Positions 37,140-45,965 of a stretch of DNA of 50,999 bases are shown piece by piece. The notes below the pieces were generated by a model. It made no database searches. It was not told where the DNA came from and saw nothing but the letters and a program-made list of their open reading frames with translations. The position numbers and the translations under genes are program-made. Each line of letters opens with the position of its first letter. Within the stretch, counting starts at the first letter, position 1. This DNA is from JAQVEM01 sp964595565 (GTDB lineage Bacteria; Actinomycetota; Humimicrobiia; Humimicrobiales; Humimicrobiaceae), in NCBI GenBank assembly GCA_964595565.1, contig CAZQQX010000011.1, forward strand, positions 1 through 50,999, written 5' to 3'.

Positions 37140-38021
37140 GCTTTCCATTTTCTTTATTAATCTTTCAATACCCTGTTCAAAACTTAAAGGAGCAAAATTG
37201 AAATCATCTGAAGCTTCCTCATATGAGTATGATTTATTTATACCCGTTCTCTCTACCTGGTCGGGAGCAATAGCCGGGTTTTTAGAAACCCGGGCATAAA
37301 TGGATATAAAAAATTTCCCCGCTCCAATGGGTATTTTTATTACCCTGAACTTCTTTTTTAATTTTTCCCTGACAATTTCAAGCATCCAATTATAGGTTAA
37401 AGATTTTTCCCCGGGTAAATTATAAATTTTATTAAAAGTTTTTTTATTATCAAGAACTGACGCGACTGCTCCGGCGACATCTTCAATATATACTGGCTGG
37501 ATTAAGTTATTGCCACTCCCAAAGGTTACAAAAAAGCCTCTTTTTTTTATAAAATAAAGCATTTTTGAAAAATTTTTATCGTCTTTTGAACCATAGATCA
37601 TTGAAGGTCTTAAGATAGTATAACAAAGCCCGGATTTTGTTATCAGGTTTTCAGAAGCTAACTTATTATTCTTCGCTTTATTATCCAGTGGAGTTAAAAC
37701 TGTTGTGGAACTGATAAAAACAACCCTCCTAAGCCCGGCCCGGATGGCTGCGCTGATAAAGTGTTTAACGAGTTCTGTACGTTCAAGATCTACCATGTAA
37801 ACCGCGCTTTCTGCTTTTTTAAGTGGGGATATTAATGAATCCACACTCTGAAGGTTCCCTGTATTGAATGTAATATATTTACCTGTTTTTTTTGCTGTCT
37901 CTTTAAGCTTTTGAGTATTGCTGGATGCTCTTACGAGGCAGTTAATCGGGTATTCTTTTTTTAAAAGTTCTTCAAGTACCGGCGAGCCAAGAAAACCTGT
38001 GGCTCCAATCAGTAAAATCAT
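37137..38021 (-). CDS. Atypical SDR-family NAD(P)-binding protein (NmrA/NDUFA9-like)
   Basis: The 294-residue protein is a Rossmann-fold member of the atypical or extended short-chain dehydrogenase group. The N-terminal dinucleotide motif is LLIGATGFLGSPVLEELL, followed by CLVRASS, the VVFISSTTV strand and YTILRPSMIYGSKDD. The usual catalytic YxxxK is not evident, as in NmrA-like and NDUFA9-like proteins that bind nucleotides or quinone-related partners. The substrate is unknown. It is the only minus-strand gene within this envelope region, convergent with the sugar transferase and divergent from the metallophosphoesterase gene, so it probably has its own promoter. Confidence 0.82.
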   Translation of the reverse strand: MILLIGATGFLGSPVLEELLKKEYPINCLVRASSNTQKLKETAKKTGKYITFNTGNLQSVDSLISPLKKAESAVYMVDLERTELVKHFISAAIRAGLRRVVFISSTTVLTPLDNKAKNNKLASENLITKSGLCYTILRPSMIYGSKDDKNFSKMLYFIKKRGFFVTFGSGNNLIQPVYIEDVAGAVASVLDNKKTFNKIYNLPGEKSLTYNWMLEIVREKLKKKFRVIKIPIGAGKFFISIYARVSKNPAIAPDQVERTGINKSYSYEEASDDFNFAPLSFEQGIERLIKKMES

Positions 38022-38249
38022 TTTTTGCCCTTTCTTTTTCTATCTAAATAACACAGCTGTTATATTATAATATGCATATTAATATTATTAATATTAATAT
38101 AGCGAACATTTTTGTCAATAAAACTACTCCGAAAACTGCCCCTGTTCCGGCAATTTTATACTCCGGGTTAAAATATAATGAATTTGTGTTATTATCTTAT
38201 AAATTTGAAATAGTTTTATAAACTGGAAAGAAAAGGAAGATAAATAACG
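38022..38249. other. Divergent intergenic region between the SDR gene and the metallophosphoesterase gene
   Basis: This 228-base gap is AT-rich and contains an ATTAATATT-type repeated element at 38074-38100. On the minus strand a TTGACA occurs upstream of it at 38112-38117 and a TATAAT at 38064-38069, but their spacing does not make one promoter. No small gene or RNA was recognised. Confidence 0.35.
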
Positions 38250-39275
38250 ATGTTTTATATATACATAATAGCAACAATTGTATTTATATTATTAGTTCTG
38301 TACTCATTTTTGTATGAGCCCACAAATTTTAAGCTATCGGAAATAAATGTACTGGTAGAAGATAAAAATCAGGAGATTAACCCTGAAACCACTGAGTTAA
38401 AAAATAATGCCCGCAAACCCTTTCTGAGCATACTGCATCTATCCGATTTTCATTTGAGAAAGAATTTTAAAGGAAGAAAATTATTTAATTTTGTTCGGGG
38501 CCTGGGGCGATTGGAACCGGATTTTATTTTCATAACCGGTGACCTGCTTGGTGGAGCCGATGTGGATTATCTTATAGAGATGCTTTCACCCCTGAGGGCA
38601 AAAGAAGGTAAGTATGCCATTTTTGGCGTGCACGACCATTATGATAAAGCACTTGTAGAATTTTTGAAAAATATGTTCAAAAGAAAAAGGAGATATAACA
38701 GAGAAAATGATATTGAGTATTTAATTAAGAGGTTAAAGCAGAACGGCATTGAAGTTTTAATTAATGAAAAAAGGTCGCTGCCCATTAATCGCAGTGGTAT
38801 AAAAAATGTTGAAATAATCGGGCTTGATGACCCGGTAATAGAAAAAATGGATATTGATAAAGCATTTTCTGATTCTTTTAAAGAAGATATTAACCTTAAA
38901 TTAGAAAGTAAAACGAATTATAAGAAAATTTATGAGAGCGTATTCAGATTAAAAAAGGATAAAATACACAGGTTGCATGAAAAAGATAAACTGCGCATTG
39001 TTCTCCTGCATACCCCAGACTCGGATTCAATAATAAGCCTGGCCAGAAGAAAAGCTGATATTATTTTTTGCGGCCATACCCATGGAGGGCAGGTAAGGCT
39101 TCCATTTATCGGGGCGATAATTTCGGGATGCAAGATAAAAACAAAATTTGCATCGGGTCTATTTTATTTTAAGGATGCGGTTCTATTTATAACCAGAGGT
39201 CTTGGAGAAGGCAGATACACCCCGTTCAGGTTTTACTGCCAGCCGGAGGCCAATCTGGTAAGAATATATAAATAG
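38250..39275 (+). CDS. Membrane-anchored calcineurin-like metallophosphoesterase (YkuE-like)
   Basis: The 341-residue protein has an N-terminal membrane helix at about residues 2-22. A calcineurin-like phosphoesterase domain of the YkuE/YaeI type follows. Metal-binding motifs are HLSDFHL, TGDLLGG, VLLHTPDSD and FCGHTHGGQVRLP. The central family motif GNH(D/E) reads GVHD at residues 126-129, so the normally conserved asparagine is replaced by valine. Related proteins act on phospholipids or nucleotide-lipid substrates. It is preceded by a divergent gap and followed by a GerMN-domain gene. The family call is firm; the substrate and whether the enzyme is fully active are unknown. Confidence 0.87.
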   Translation: MFYIYIIATIVFILLVLYSFLYEPTNFKLSEINVLVEDKNQEINPETTELKNNARKPFLSILHLSDFHLRKNFKGRKLFNFVRGLGRLEPDFIFITGDLLGGADVDYLIEMLSPLRAKEGKYAIFGVHDHYDKALVEFLKNMFKRKRRYNRENDIEYLIKRLKQNGIEVLINEKRSLPINRSGIKNVEIIGLDDPVIEKMDIDKAFSDSFKEDINLKLESKTNYKKIYESVFRLKKDKIHRLHEKDKLRIVLLHTPDSDSIISLARRKADIIFCGHTHGGQVRLPFIGAIISGCKIKTKFASGLFYFKDAVLFITRGLGEGRYTPFRFYCQPEANLVRIYK

Positions 39276-39367
39276 TGTATATTTTAAACAGCATATTTTT
39301 TAAAATATTATGTATTTTAGTGCTTTTTAAATAGAATTCTATCTTTGTGAATACTGGAAATAAAAAA

Positions 39368-40213
39368 ATGAAAAAGGCAAGAAGTTCCAGCCCGATATTA
39401 AAATTAACATTAATTATGGTATTTACTTTTGTAGCGGGCTTTTTTATATTCTACAGCATAGATAACCCGGATTTTTTAAAGAGTAAGTTTTACGCTCTCT
39501 CTGGAGAAAGTGAAAGCGGAGAAGCCATAGAAGCCCCGGGTTCGGATGGGGGTATCCAATCCGCCGGAAGTAGTGAAGAGCCGGATTCAGCCGGTGAGCC
39601 GGCTGAAATTGAAACTGAAGAAAACGGGATTAAAGACGGCAGTGCAGAAGAAATAACTTCTACCGGCAGTGACGGCAAAGAAAGCGATGATGGCTATAAA
39701 AGAAGTTTATCTTTGTGGCAGAAAATCATGGGATTTATTGCCGGTCTTACAGGTAAAGGGGGCGTTAGGGAAGGGGAGGAAGTATATCCTTCAAGTATTG
39801 AGATAAATTTTTATTTTTCAGGTGTTGGCGAAGAGAAAAAACTGGTTTCAGAAAAGAGAACCATAAATGCGGGGAGTCCTGGTATTGCTGTGCAGAATGC
39901 GGTTAAGGAGCTTCTCAAAGGCCCCGTTAAATCATATCACTTCCCGGTAATACCGGCAGGGACGGAGCTGATTGGAGTGGAGGCTATTGATAATATAGCC
40001 AAGGTTGACCTTTCCCGGGAATTTCTTGAGAACAGCCTGGACACCAGGATACTGGATGAATACATAATTTATTCCATGGTAAATACATTAACAGAAATTC
40101 CGGAAATAGAAGGAGTTATTTTCTATATAGATGGAGTAAGAATTAAAGTTTATGGAAACATTGATTTATCCATTCCGGCTATAAGGAATAAAGAGTTGAT
40201 AGATGAAGAATAA
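39368..40213 (+). CDS. GerMN-domain membrane-anchored protein
   Basis: The protein of about 281 residues has a basic N-terminus and one membrane helix (about residues 10-30). An acidic Ser/Gly/Glu-rich linker of some 70 residues follows, then a C-terminal GerMN domain. That domain shows INFYFSG, the AVKELLKGPVKS segment, VIPAGTELIGVEAIDNIAKVDLSREF and a terminal GVIFYIDG. GerMN domains occur in the spore germination protein GerM and in many non-sporulating bacteria, where they are linked to the cell envelope. An in-frame GTG at 39347 lacks a ribosome binding site. The ATG at 39368 has a weak GGA upstream and is preferred, with low certainty. No sporulation gene is nearby. Confidence 0.83.
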   Translation: MKKARSSSPILKLTLIMVFTFVAGFFIFYSIDNPDFLKSKFYALSGESESGEAIEAPGSDGGIQSAGSSEEPDSAGEPAEIETEENGIKDGSAEEITSTGSDGKESDDGYKRSLSLWQKIMGFIAGLTGKGGVREGEEVYPSSIEINFYFSGVGEEKKLVSEKRTINAGSPGIAVQNAVKELLKGPVKSYHFPVIPAGTELIGVEAIDNIAKVDLSREFLENSLDTRILDEYIIYSMVNTLTEIPEIEGVIFYIDGVRIKVYGNIDLSIPAIRNKELIDEE

Positions 40214-40242
40214 AACAGAATTTAAACTGGAGGTGAATTTTA

Positions 40243-42309
40243 TTGTACAGTATTGGAGTGGATGTCGGAGGAACATTTACAGATTTCGTAGTATATAGCG
40301 AAGATGAAGAGAAAATCAGGGTATTTAAAATTCATTCCGACAGAAATACTCCGTGGCTTCCAATAGTTAAAATGATTAATAAAGAAATAAAAAATAAAGC
40401 TAACATAGCTGACATACGTCACGGCACAACTATTGGAGTCAATGCAATAATTGAGAGAAAGGCAGGTAAGGCTGCTCTGCTTACAACAAATGGTTTTAGA
40501 GATTTGCTTGAAATTGGCAGGCAGAGGCGCCCGCATCTTTATAATCTTCATATAAAAAAACCCTATCCTTTAGTCCCCCGGTATTTAAGAATACCCATAA
40601 TAGAGAGAATAGATAATAATGGAAGAGTTATATCTCCCCTTAACAAAAAAGAAGTTCTGGAAAGCATAGATAAATTAAAGCAGGAAAAGGTAGAATCCGT
40701 GGCGGTTCTGTTTTTAAATTCTTATGCTAATGGAAAAAATGAAGAGGAAACCGGCAAAATACTAAAAAAGAATTTACCCGGAGCATATATTTCTCTGTCT
40801 TCAGAGGTAATTCCTGAATTTAGAGAGTATGAAAGGTTATCCACAACAGTTCTTAATGCCTGTATAGGCCCGCTTTTTAAAAATTACCTGGATAACTTTT
40901 TATCTGAATTAGAAAAACTTAACATCAGGGCGCCTTTATTTATATGCCAGTCCGATGGAGGATTAATATCACCGGAGGGTGTTACAGAACTTCCGGTGAG
41001 GACATTATTTTCCGGTCCTGCAGCAGGAGTAATCGGAGCATCATTTTTATACGGTAGTGGTAATAAACAAATGGGTGGTAAAACTGGTGAAGAAAGCCTT
41101 ATAACCCTGGATATGGGAGGAACCAGTACCGATGTGGCAATTATTTCGGGCTCAAATCCAGTAAAGACCACCGAGAAAGAGATTATGGGTTATCCGGTTA
41201 AATTTCCTGCGGTAGATGTTTCTACCATCGGTGCCGGTGGAGGAAGTATAGCCGCCGTTGATGAAGGCGGGTTTTTAAGAGTAGGTCCCGGGAGTTCCGG
41301 TGCAGAGCCCGGTCCGGCCTGTTATGACAGGGGAGGGGATAATCCTACAGTTACTGATGCCAATCTGGTTCTTGGTACCCTTGGTACAAGAACTATGCTC
41401 GGTGGCAAAATGAAGCTAAATCTGGATAGGGCAAAAGAAGCTATAAGAAACCTGGTTTCCGGGCCACTAAATATCTCTTTAATAGAGGGAGCGTGGTCCA
41501 TAATCCGTCTTGTAACCTCGGATATATCGGAAGCAATCAGGAAAGTAACTATATCGAAAGGTTTGCATCCAGCGGATTTAGAGCTTGTTGCTTACGGAGG
41601 AGCGGGGCCGATGCATGCTGCTATGATTGCAAAAGAACTGGGGATAGCCAGAATTATAATTCCTGAGATACCGGGAGCTTTTTCTGCCGAAGGTCTTCTT
41701 TATAGCAATTCCACCATAGATTTTGTAAAAACCATAAAGGGAGCAAAAAAAGAAAGCATATCCGCCATTATTTCAAATTTTAGAAGCAGGGCAGAGAAAT
41801 GGTTTAGAACGGAAAATATCCCATCCGGCAGGCGGAGACTGGAGTGGTCTCTTGATGTAAGATATAAAGGACAGAATTATGAGTTAAACATCCCGGTATC
41901 CACTGAAGATATAAAATGCCTGGAGGATTACAGGATAGATGGGATAAAAGAGATTTTTTATAAAAAGCATTACAGTTTTTACGGGTATAAGCTTGAGGAT
42001 AGAGGCATAGAGATAATAAATTTAAGATTGAGATGCACAGGGGTTTTATCACTGCAGGTCAGACACAGGATTTACAGAGAAATTAAAGGCAGTAAAACCC
42101 CGGGTGAACTTATCAGAAAATTTAGAGATGTTTATTTTACCGGTGATAATAAACCTTTAAAAACTCCGGTATATGAGAGAAGAAGCCTGCCCGAAGGATT
42201 TGTGATTAAAGGTCCTGCTATAATAGAACAGTTTGATTCAACTATAGTTTTTCCACAACAGAGTGAGGGCAGGGTTATAGATGATGGAAGCATTATTTTA
42301 AGAGTATAG
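40243..42309 (+). CDS. hyuA: Hydantoinase/oxoprolinase family protein, subunit A
   Basis: This is the HyuA-type subunit of the ATP-dependent hydantoinase, 5-oxoprolinase and acetone carboxylase superfamily. The 688-residue protein begins with the ASKHA nucleotide-binding motif GVDVGGTFTDFVVY. It contains HGTTIGVNAIIERK, RDLLEIGRQRRPHLYNL, LFSGPAAGVIGA, TLDMGGTSTDVAII and TIGAGGGSIA, and ends with the domain shared by the A subunits. TTG at 40243 is the start, with GGAGGTGA at ideal distance. hyuB follows after 95 bases. The substrate cannot be read from sequence; N-methylhydantoins, 5-oxoproline or a ketone are possibilities. Confidence 0.9.
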   Translation: MYSIGVDVGGTFTDFVVYSEDEEKIRVFKIHSDRNTPWLPIVKMINKEIKNKANIADIRHGTTIGVNAIIERKAGKAALLTTNGFRDLLEIGRQRRPHLYNLHIKKPYPLVPRYLRIPIIERIDNNGRVISPLNKKEVLESIDKLKQEKVESVAVLFLNSYANGKNEEETGKILKKNLPGAYISLSSEVIPEFREYERLSTTVLNACIGPLFKNYLDNFLSELEKLNIRAPLFICQSDGGLISPEGVTELPVRTLFSGPAAGVIGASFLYGSGNKQMGGKTGEESLITLDMGGTSTDVAIISGSNPVKTTEKEIMGYPVKFPAVDVSTIGAGGGSIAAVDEGGFLRVGPGSSGAEPGPACYDRGGDNPTVTDANLVLGTLGTRTMLGGKMKLNLDRAKEAIRNLVSGPLNISLIEGAWSIIRLVTSDISEAIRKVTISKGLHPADLELVAYGGAGPMHAAMIAKELGIARIIIPEIPGAFSAEGLLYSNSTIDFVKTIKGAKKESISAIISNFRSRAEKWFRTENIPSGRRRLEWSLDVRYKGQNYELNIPVSTEDIKCLEDYRIDGIKEIFYKKHYSFYGYKLEDRGIEIINLRLRCTGVLSLQVRHRIYREIKGSKTPGELIRKFRDVYFTGDNKPLKTPVYERRSLPEGFVIKGPAIIEQFDSTIVFPQQSEGRVIDDGSIILRV

Positions 42310-42404
42310 CATCTAACGGGACAAAGGTTTGAAATTTATCCGGTAAAATAAAACTTTATTAAAAGATAAAAGTTTAAGGGCTATAAAAAGAGGAAAAGTT
42401 AACC

Positions 42405-44027
42405 ATGGAAGATAACACTGATATTAATGCTGATATTATAACTGCGAAAGTAATAGGTAATCGCCTAAAAACAATAGCAGAACTTATGGGCGAGGTTCTG
42501 GTAAGAAGTGCTTTTTCGGCCAATATAAAGGAAAGAAGGGACTGCTCAACTGCTGTGTTTGATGCTAGAGGAAGGCTTGTGGCACAGGCGGAACATATTC
42601 CCCTTCACCTGGGCTCAATGATGGGACTGGTAAAAGAGGTACTGGAGCGCTTCAGGGGAAATATAGAGCCGGGCGATGTTTTTATTGCCAATGAACCTTA
42701 CTGCGGCGGTACCCATCTCCCCGATGTGACTGTCATTTCGCCATATTTTGAGTACAATACTCTGGTTAATTTTACTGCCAATATAGCCCATCATTCAGAT
42801 ATCGGGGGAGCGATACCGGGGGGTATTGCCGGCAATGCTAAAACTATATATGAGGAGGGTCTGAGAATAACACCGGTAAAACTGGTAAGAGCAGGCACAA
42901 TAGATGAGAACCTGCTTGATTTTATAGTAAAAAATTGCAGAGTCCCGGATGAGAGATACACTGACCTGAAGGCACAGATAGCCACCAATAAAGTTGGGAT
43001 AAGATATCTGGGCGAACTCTATGCCAGATATGGCGAGGAAGTGGTGGAAGGTTCAATTGAAAAATTGCTTTCCTATACCGAGAAAAGACTCGGGGCAAAA
43101 ATTAAAAAAATTCCGGATGGAAAATATTTCTTTGAGGATAGATTAGACGATGATGGGGTATCGGATGATGCCATTCCCATAAAAGTTTGCATAGAGGTAA
43201 AGGGCGGGAAGTTAAAAGTTGATTTTACGGGCAGCGGCCGCCAGAGCGGTGGTGCGATAAATGTGGTAAGGTCCGCTCTTGTTGCCACGGTATATTACGC
43301 AGTCAAAGCTTTTTTGGACCCTGAACTACCGGCAAATGAGGGCATGGAGAGAGTGGTAAGCATAAAAGCGCCTCCCGGGAGCATAGTCAATCCAGGCGAG
43401 CCGGCGGCGGTAGGGGCAAGAACCGATACCTGTCAGAGAGTGGCCGGTACCATGATAGGTGCTTTTAATAAGGCAATACCAGAAAAAGCAATTTCAGGTT
43501 CAAATGATGCCAGCACTGCTATTGTACTGTCAAAAGAGAAAGAATTTGTCTATGTAGAAGCAGTGGGCGGGGGCTCCGGTGCTTCTGAAAGCGGGGACGG
43601 TCCTGATGGGGTACAGGTTCATGTTACCAATACCTCAAATCTGCCCATAGAATCTTTAGAGGCGGAATTTCCTATCAGGGTCTTAAGCTATGAATTTATA
43701 CCGGATTCCGGCGGTAAGGGTAAATACAGAGGTGGTCTGGGAATCAGGAGAAAGATTGAGATACTTGAAGATAATGTAGCGTTTTCTTCCCATGGAGACA
43801 GGAATAAATTTCCTCCCTGGGGATGGAACGGAGGGGAAGACGGCAGGTGCGGGAGATTCCTAATTAACGGTAAGACTGTACCATCCAAATGTTCAAATAT
43901 ACTGCTTAAAAAAGGTGATAGTGTAGTTATTGAGACACCGGGCGGCGGTGGTTTTGGGAATCCTTCTGACCGCCCGGCCAGCCTTATTGAGAAGGACAGA
44001 AAAAATGGTAAAATCACAGGGTTTTAG
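42405..44027 (+). CDS. hyuB: Hydantoinase/oxoprolinase family protein, subunit B
   Basis: This is the HyuB-type partner of the preceding gene. The 540-residue protein shows ALVRSAFSANIKERRDCS-like sequence, the DARGRLVAQAEHIPLHLG segment and NEPYCGGTHLPDVTV. HHSDIGGAIPGG, the GSGRQSGGAINVV region and a C-terminal ETPGGGGFGNP are also present. All are typical of the hydantoinase B / oxoprolinase family. A GAGGAAAAG site precedes the ATG. The pair is likely one operon, with the GerMN gene 29 bases upstream of hyuA. No racemase, transporter or amidohydrolase gene that would specify the substrate is adjacent. Confidence 0.9.
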   Translation: MEDNTDINADIITAKVIGNRLKTIAELMGEVLVRSAFSANIKERRDCSTAVFDARGRLVAQAEHIPLHLGSMMGLVKEVLERFRGNIEPGDVFIANEPYCGGTHLPDVTVISPYFEYNTLVNFTANIAHHSDIGGAIPGGIAGNAKTIYEEGLRITPVKLVRAGTIDENLLDFIVKNCRVPDERYTDLKAQIATNKVGIRYLGELYARYGEEVVEGSIEKLLSYTEKRLGAKIKKIPDGKYFFEDRLDDDGVSDDAIPIKVCIEVKGGKLKVDFTGSGRQSGGAINVVRSALVATVYYAVKAFLDPELPANEGMERVVSIKAPPGSIVNPGEPAAVGARTDTCQRVAGTMIGAFNKAIPEKAISGSNDASTAIVLSKEKEFVYVEAVGGGSGASESGDGPDGVQVHVTNTSNLPIESLEAEFPIRVLSYEFIPDSGGKGKYRGGLGIRRKIEILEDNVAFSSHGDRNKFPPWGWNGGEDGRCGRFLINGKTVPSKCSNILLKKGDSVVIETPGGGGFGNPSDRPASLIEKDRKNGKITGF

Positions 44028-44164
44028 TGATTTAAAATTTGTGGTGGAAAGATGCTGGTTATGAGAATAATACAGGCTCAATAAATGTTCTCTTATTATA
44101 TTTAAGACAGGATTTTTAAATAAATTAAAAAATTTATAAAAAATTTTATAAGAGGAGGGAAAAT

Positions 44165-45085
44165 TTGAAGGTACTTATAACCGGTGGGGCGGGTTTTATC
44201 GGTTCAAATGTTGCAGACAGGCTGCTGGATGAAAATTATAAAGTGGTTATCGTTGATGACCTGTCAAATGGGAAGAAGGAAAACATACCCGGGGAAGCAG
44301 TTTTTTACCGGTGTGATATCAGAACCAAAAAAATATATGATATATTAAAGACAGAAAAGCCGGATATTGTAATTCACAATGCAGCCCAGCTAAGTGTCAG
44401 GATATCGGTTGAAAATCCACTACTGGATGCAGATATTAATATAATGGGCGGGCTTAATGTGATTAACGCATGCAGCGCCTTTAAGGTTAAAAAATTCATC
44501 TTTGCCTCTTCAGGGGGGACAGTATACGGTGAGCAGGAGTATTTTCCTGCAGATGAAAACCATCCAACTAATCCGGTATCTCCCTACGGAGTGGCGAAGC
44601 TGGCCACCGAAAATTATCTTTATTATTTTTATAAAACATGTGGCCTTAAATATATATCCTTAAGATATGGAAACATATACGGGCCCAGGCAGGACCCCTA
44701 TGGAGAAGCAGGGGTGGTGGCTATATTTTCAACCAAAATTCTGGGTGATAAAAACCCCACTATCAACGGGGATGGGCTCCAGACAAGGGATTATGTTTAT
44801 GTGGGGGATGCAGTAAATGCCAATCTAAAAGCTATTGAAAGTGATTTCGTGGGTGCATTAAATATAGGAACGTCTGAAGAGGCCAGCGTGGTGGAACTTT
44901 TTAAAATTTTAAAAGAAATATCGGGGAAGGATTATATTAAAGAAGTCCACGGGCCTGCCAGGGAAGGGGAGCAGAGAAGAAGCAGACTTTCATATAATAA
45001 AGCAAAAGAGATAATGGGCTGGCAGCCCGAAGTCTTAATTAAAGAAGGGCTGGAGCTAACCTGCAACTGGTTTAAAAGTCATTAA
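44165..45085 (+). CDS. NAD-dependent epimerase (UDP-glucose 4-epimerase-like)
   Basis: The 306-residue protein is an extended SDR sugar epimerase of the GalE group. It has the NAD motif TGGAGFIGSNVADRL, the VDDLSNGKKENI segment that binds the adenosine ribose, and HNAAQLSVRISVENP. ASSGGTVYGEQ, the catalytic YGVAKLATENY (Tyr-x-x-x-Lys) and the RYGNIYGPRQDP segment follow. The shorter length and sequence style resemble the archaeal and deep-bacterial GalE-like enzymes; epimerisation of UDP-glucose, UDP-GlcNAc or a uronate cannot be separated by reading. The TTG start at 44165 has a strong AGAGGAGGG ribosome binding site. Confidence 0.88.
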   Translation: MKVLITGGAGFIGSNVADRLLDENYKVVIVDDLSNGKKENIPGEAVFYRCDIRTKKIYDILKTEKPDIVIHNAAQLSVRISVENPLLDADINIMGGLNVINACSAFKVKKFIFASSGGTVYGEQEYFPADENHPTNPVSPYGVAKLATENYLYYFYKTCGLKYISLRYGNIYGPRQDPYGEAGVVAIFSTKILGDKNPTINGDGLQTRDYVYVGDAVNANLKAIESDFVGALNIGTSEEASVVELFKILKEISGKDYIKEVHGPAREGEQRRSRLSYNKAKEIMGWQPEVLIKEGLELTCNWFKSH

Positions 45086-45137
45086 ATTTTAATAAATTAT
45101 TACAGGGATACAGATCGGATAGTAATTGAGATGATAA

Positions 45138-45187
45138 ATAATTATGTATTGATATTTAGTTATAACTAAATTATAATACATAATTAT
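45138..45187. repeat. 50-base near-perfect inverted repeat before the AbiEii toxin gene
   Basis: The left arm 45138-45162 and right arm 45163-45187 match at 22 of 25 positions with no spacer. The central 16 bases TTTAGTTATAACTAAA are a perfect palindrome, and the outer 13 bases of each arm are also exact. The right arm contains the first two bases of the toxin start codon. The repeat overlays a promoter, so it is likely the operator for autoregulation by the AbiEi antitoxin, though an RNA hairpin is also possible. Confidence 0.85.
45149..45177 (+). promoter_or_regulatory. Sigma70-type promoter for the AbiE module, operator in spacer
   Basis: TTGATA at 45149-45154 and a consensus TATAAT at 45172-45177 are separated by 17 bases, 16 of which are the palindrome TTTAGTTATAACTAAA. 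Transcription should begin about seven bases after the -10, near 45184. That is practically at the toxin ATG (45186), and no Shine-Dalgarno sequence precedes this ATG. The toxin message is therefore probably leaderless. Confidence 0.7.
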
Positions 45188-45965
45188 GTTTAACACATTG
45201 CAACAAAGGGAAATTTTTCATTTAGAATTTTTAAGGTGGTTTAGCCGAAAGGTAGAAGCAAAATATTATACTATTAAAGGTGGAGCGAATTTGCGTTTTT
45301 TCTTTAATAGTGTTCGTTATTCCGAGGATATGGATGTTGACATATCAGATGTAGCAGTAGATGTTCTTCAGAATGTAGTATTAAATATACTTCTTTCGCA
45401 ATCATTTAAGAATATTTTTAATTATTACAATATTGAAAATATTATTGCTCCTGATATTGAGAAAGCAAAACAAACAGAAACAACCCAGAGATTTAAAATC
45501 CATCTTATAACATCTGCAGGGGAGAACCTTTTTACAAAAGTTGAGTTTTCACGAAGAGGCATAAAAAAAGGGGTTATTGCACAGTCTGTTTCAGACCACA
45601 TACTTCGCCCTTATAAATTAGCACCTCTCATTCTTCCTCATTATAATATAAGGGCTACCATAATCCAGAAGATTAATGCAATTGTTTCCCGCCCGGTAAC
45701 CCAGGCAAGGGATATTTATGATTTATATATATTAAATTCTCAGTATTCAGATAAAGATACAGGCGAGTCTGAAATCACAACCAGGGAAAAATTTAAAAAA
45801 GCATATGATAATTTGTTTACAGTTACTTTTGAGCAGTTCCGTGATAGCGTTGTTTCATATCTTCCTCCGGAAGAGCAGGTTATATATAATAAGGAGTCAT
45901 CCTGGGACGAAGTTAGATTAAAAGCTGCCAGTTTAATCCAGGAGTTTTTAAATGAGCAAAAATAA
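45186..45965 (+). CDS. AbiEii/AbiGii family nucleotidyltransferase toxin
   Basis: This belongs to the AbiEii (DUF1814) nucleotidyltransferase-like toxins of type IV toxin-antitoxin systems, several of which act in phage abortive infection. Characterised relatives modify tRNA 3' ends with nucleotides. The 259-residue protein shows the family signature KGGANLRFF at residues 31-39 and the SEDMDVD acidic motif at 46-52. A lysine in FTKVEFSRRG and the late ARDIYDLYIL motif are also present. All catalytic motifs appear intact. The gene precedes its antitoxin and overlaps it by 14 bases. The start codon is buried in the right arm of an inverted repeat and lacks a ribosome binding site. A TTG at 45198 is a less likely alternative start. 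Confidence 0.88.
   Translation: MFNTLQQREIFHLEFLRWFSRKVEAKYYTIKGGANLRFFFNSVRYSEDMDVDISDVAVDVLQNVVLNILLSQSFKNIFNYYNIENIIAPDIEKAKQTETTQRFKIHLITSAGENLFTKVEFSRRGIKKGVIAQSVSDHILRPYKLAPLILPHYNIRATIIQKINAIVSRPVTQARDIYDLYILNSQYSDKDTGESEITTREKFKKAYDNLFTVTFEQFRDSVVSYLPPEEQVIYNKESSWDEVRLKAASLIQEFLNEQK

Noticed and set aside
44134..44151. Palindrome-like TTATAAAA with TTTTATAA before the GalE-like gene
   Set aside because: Only A and T, easily produced by chance here, and no other sign of an operator.
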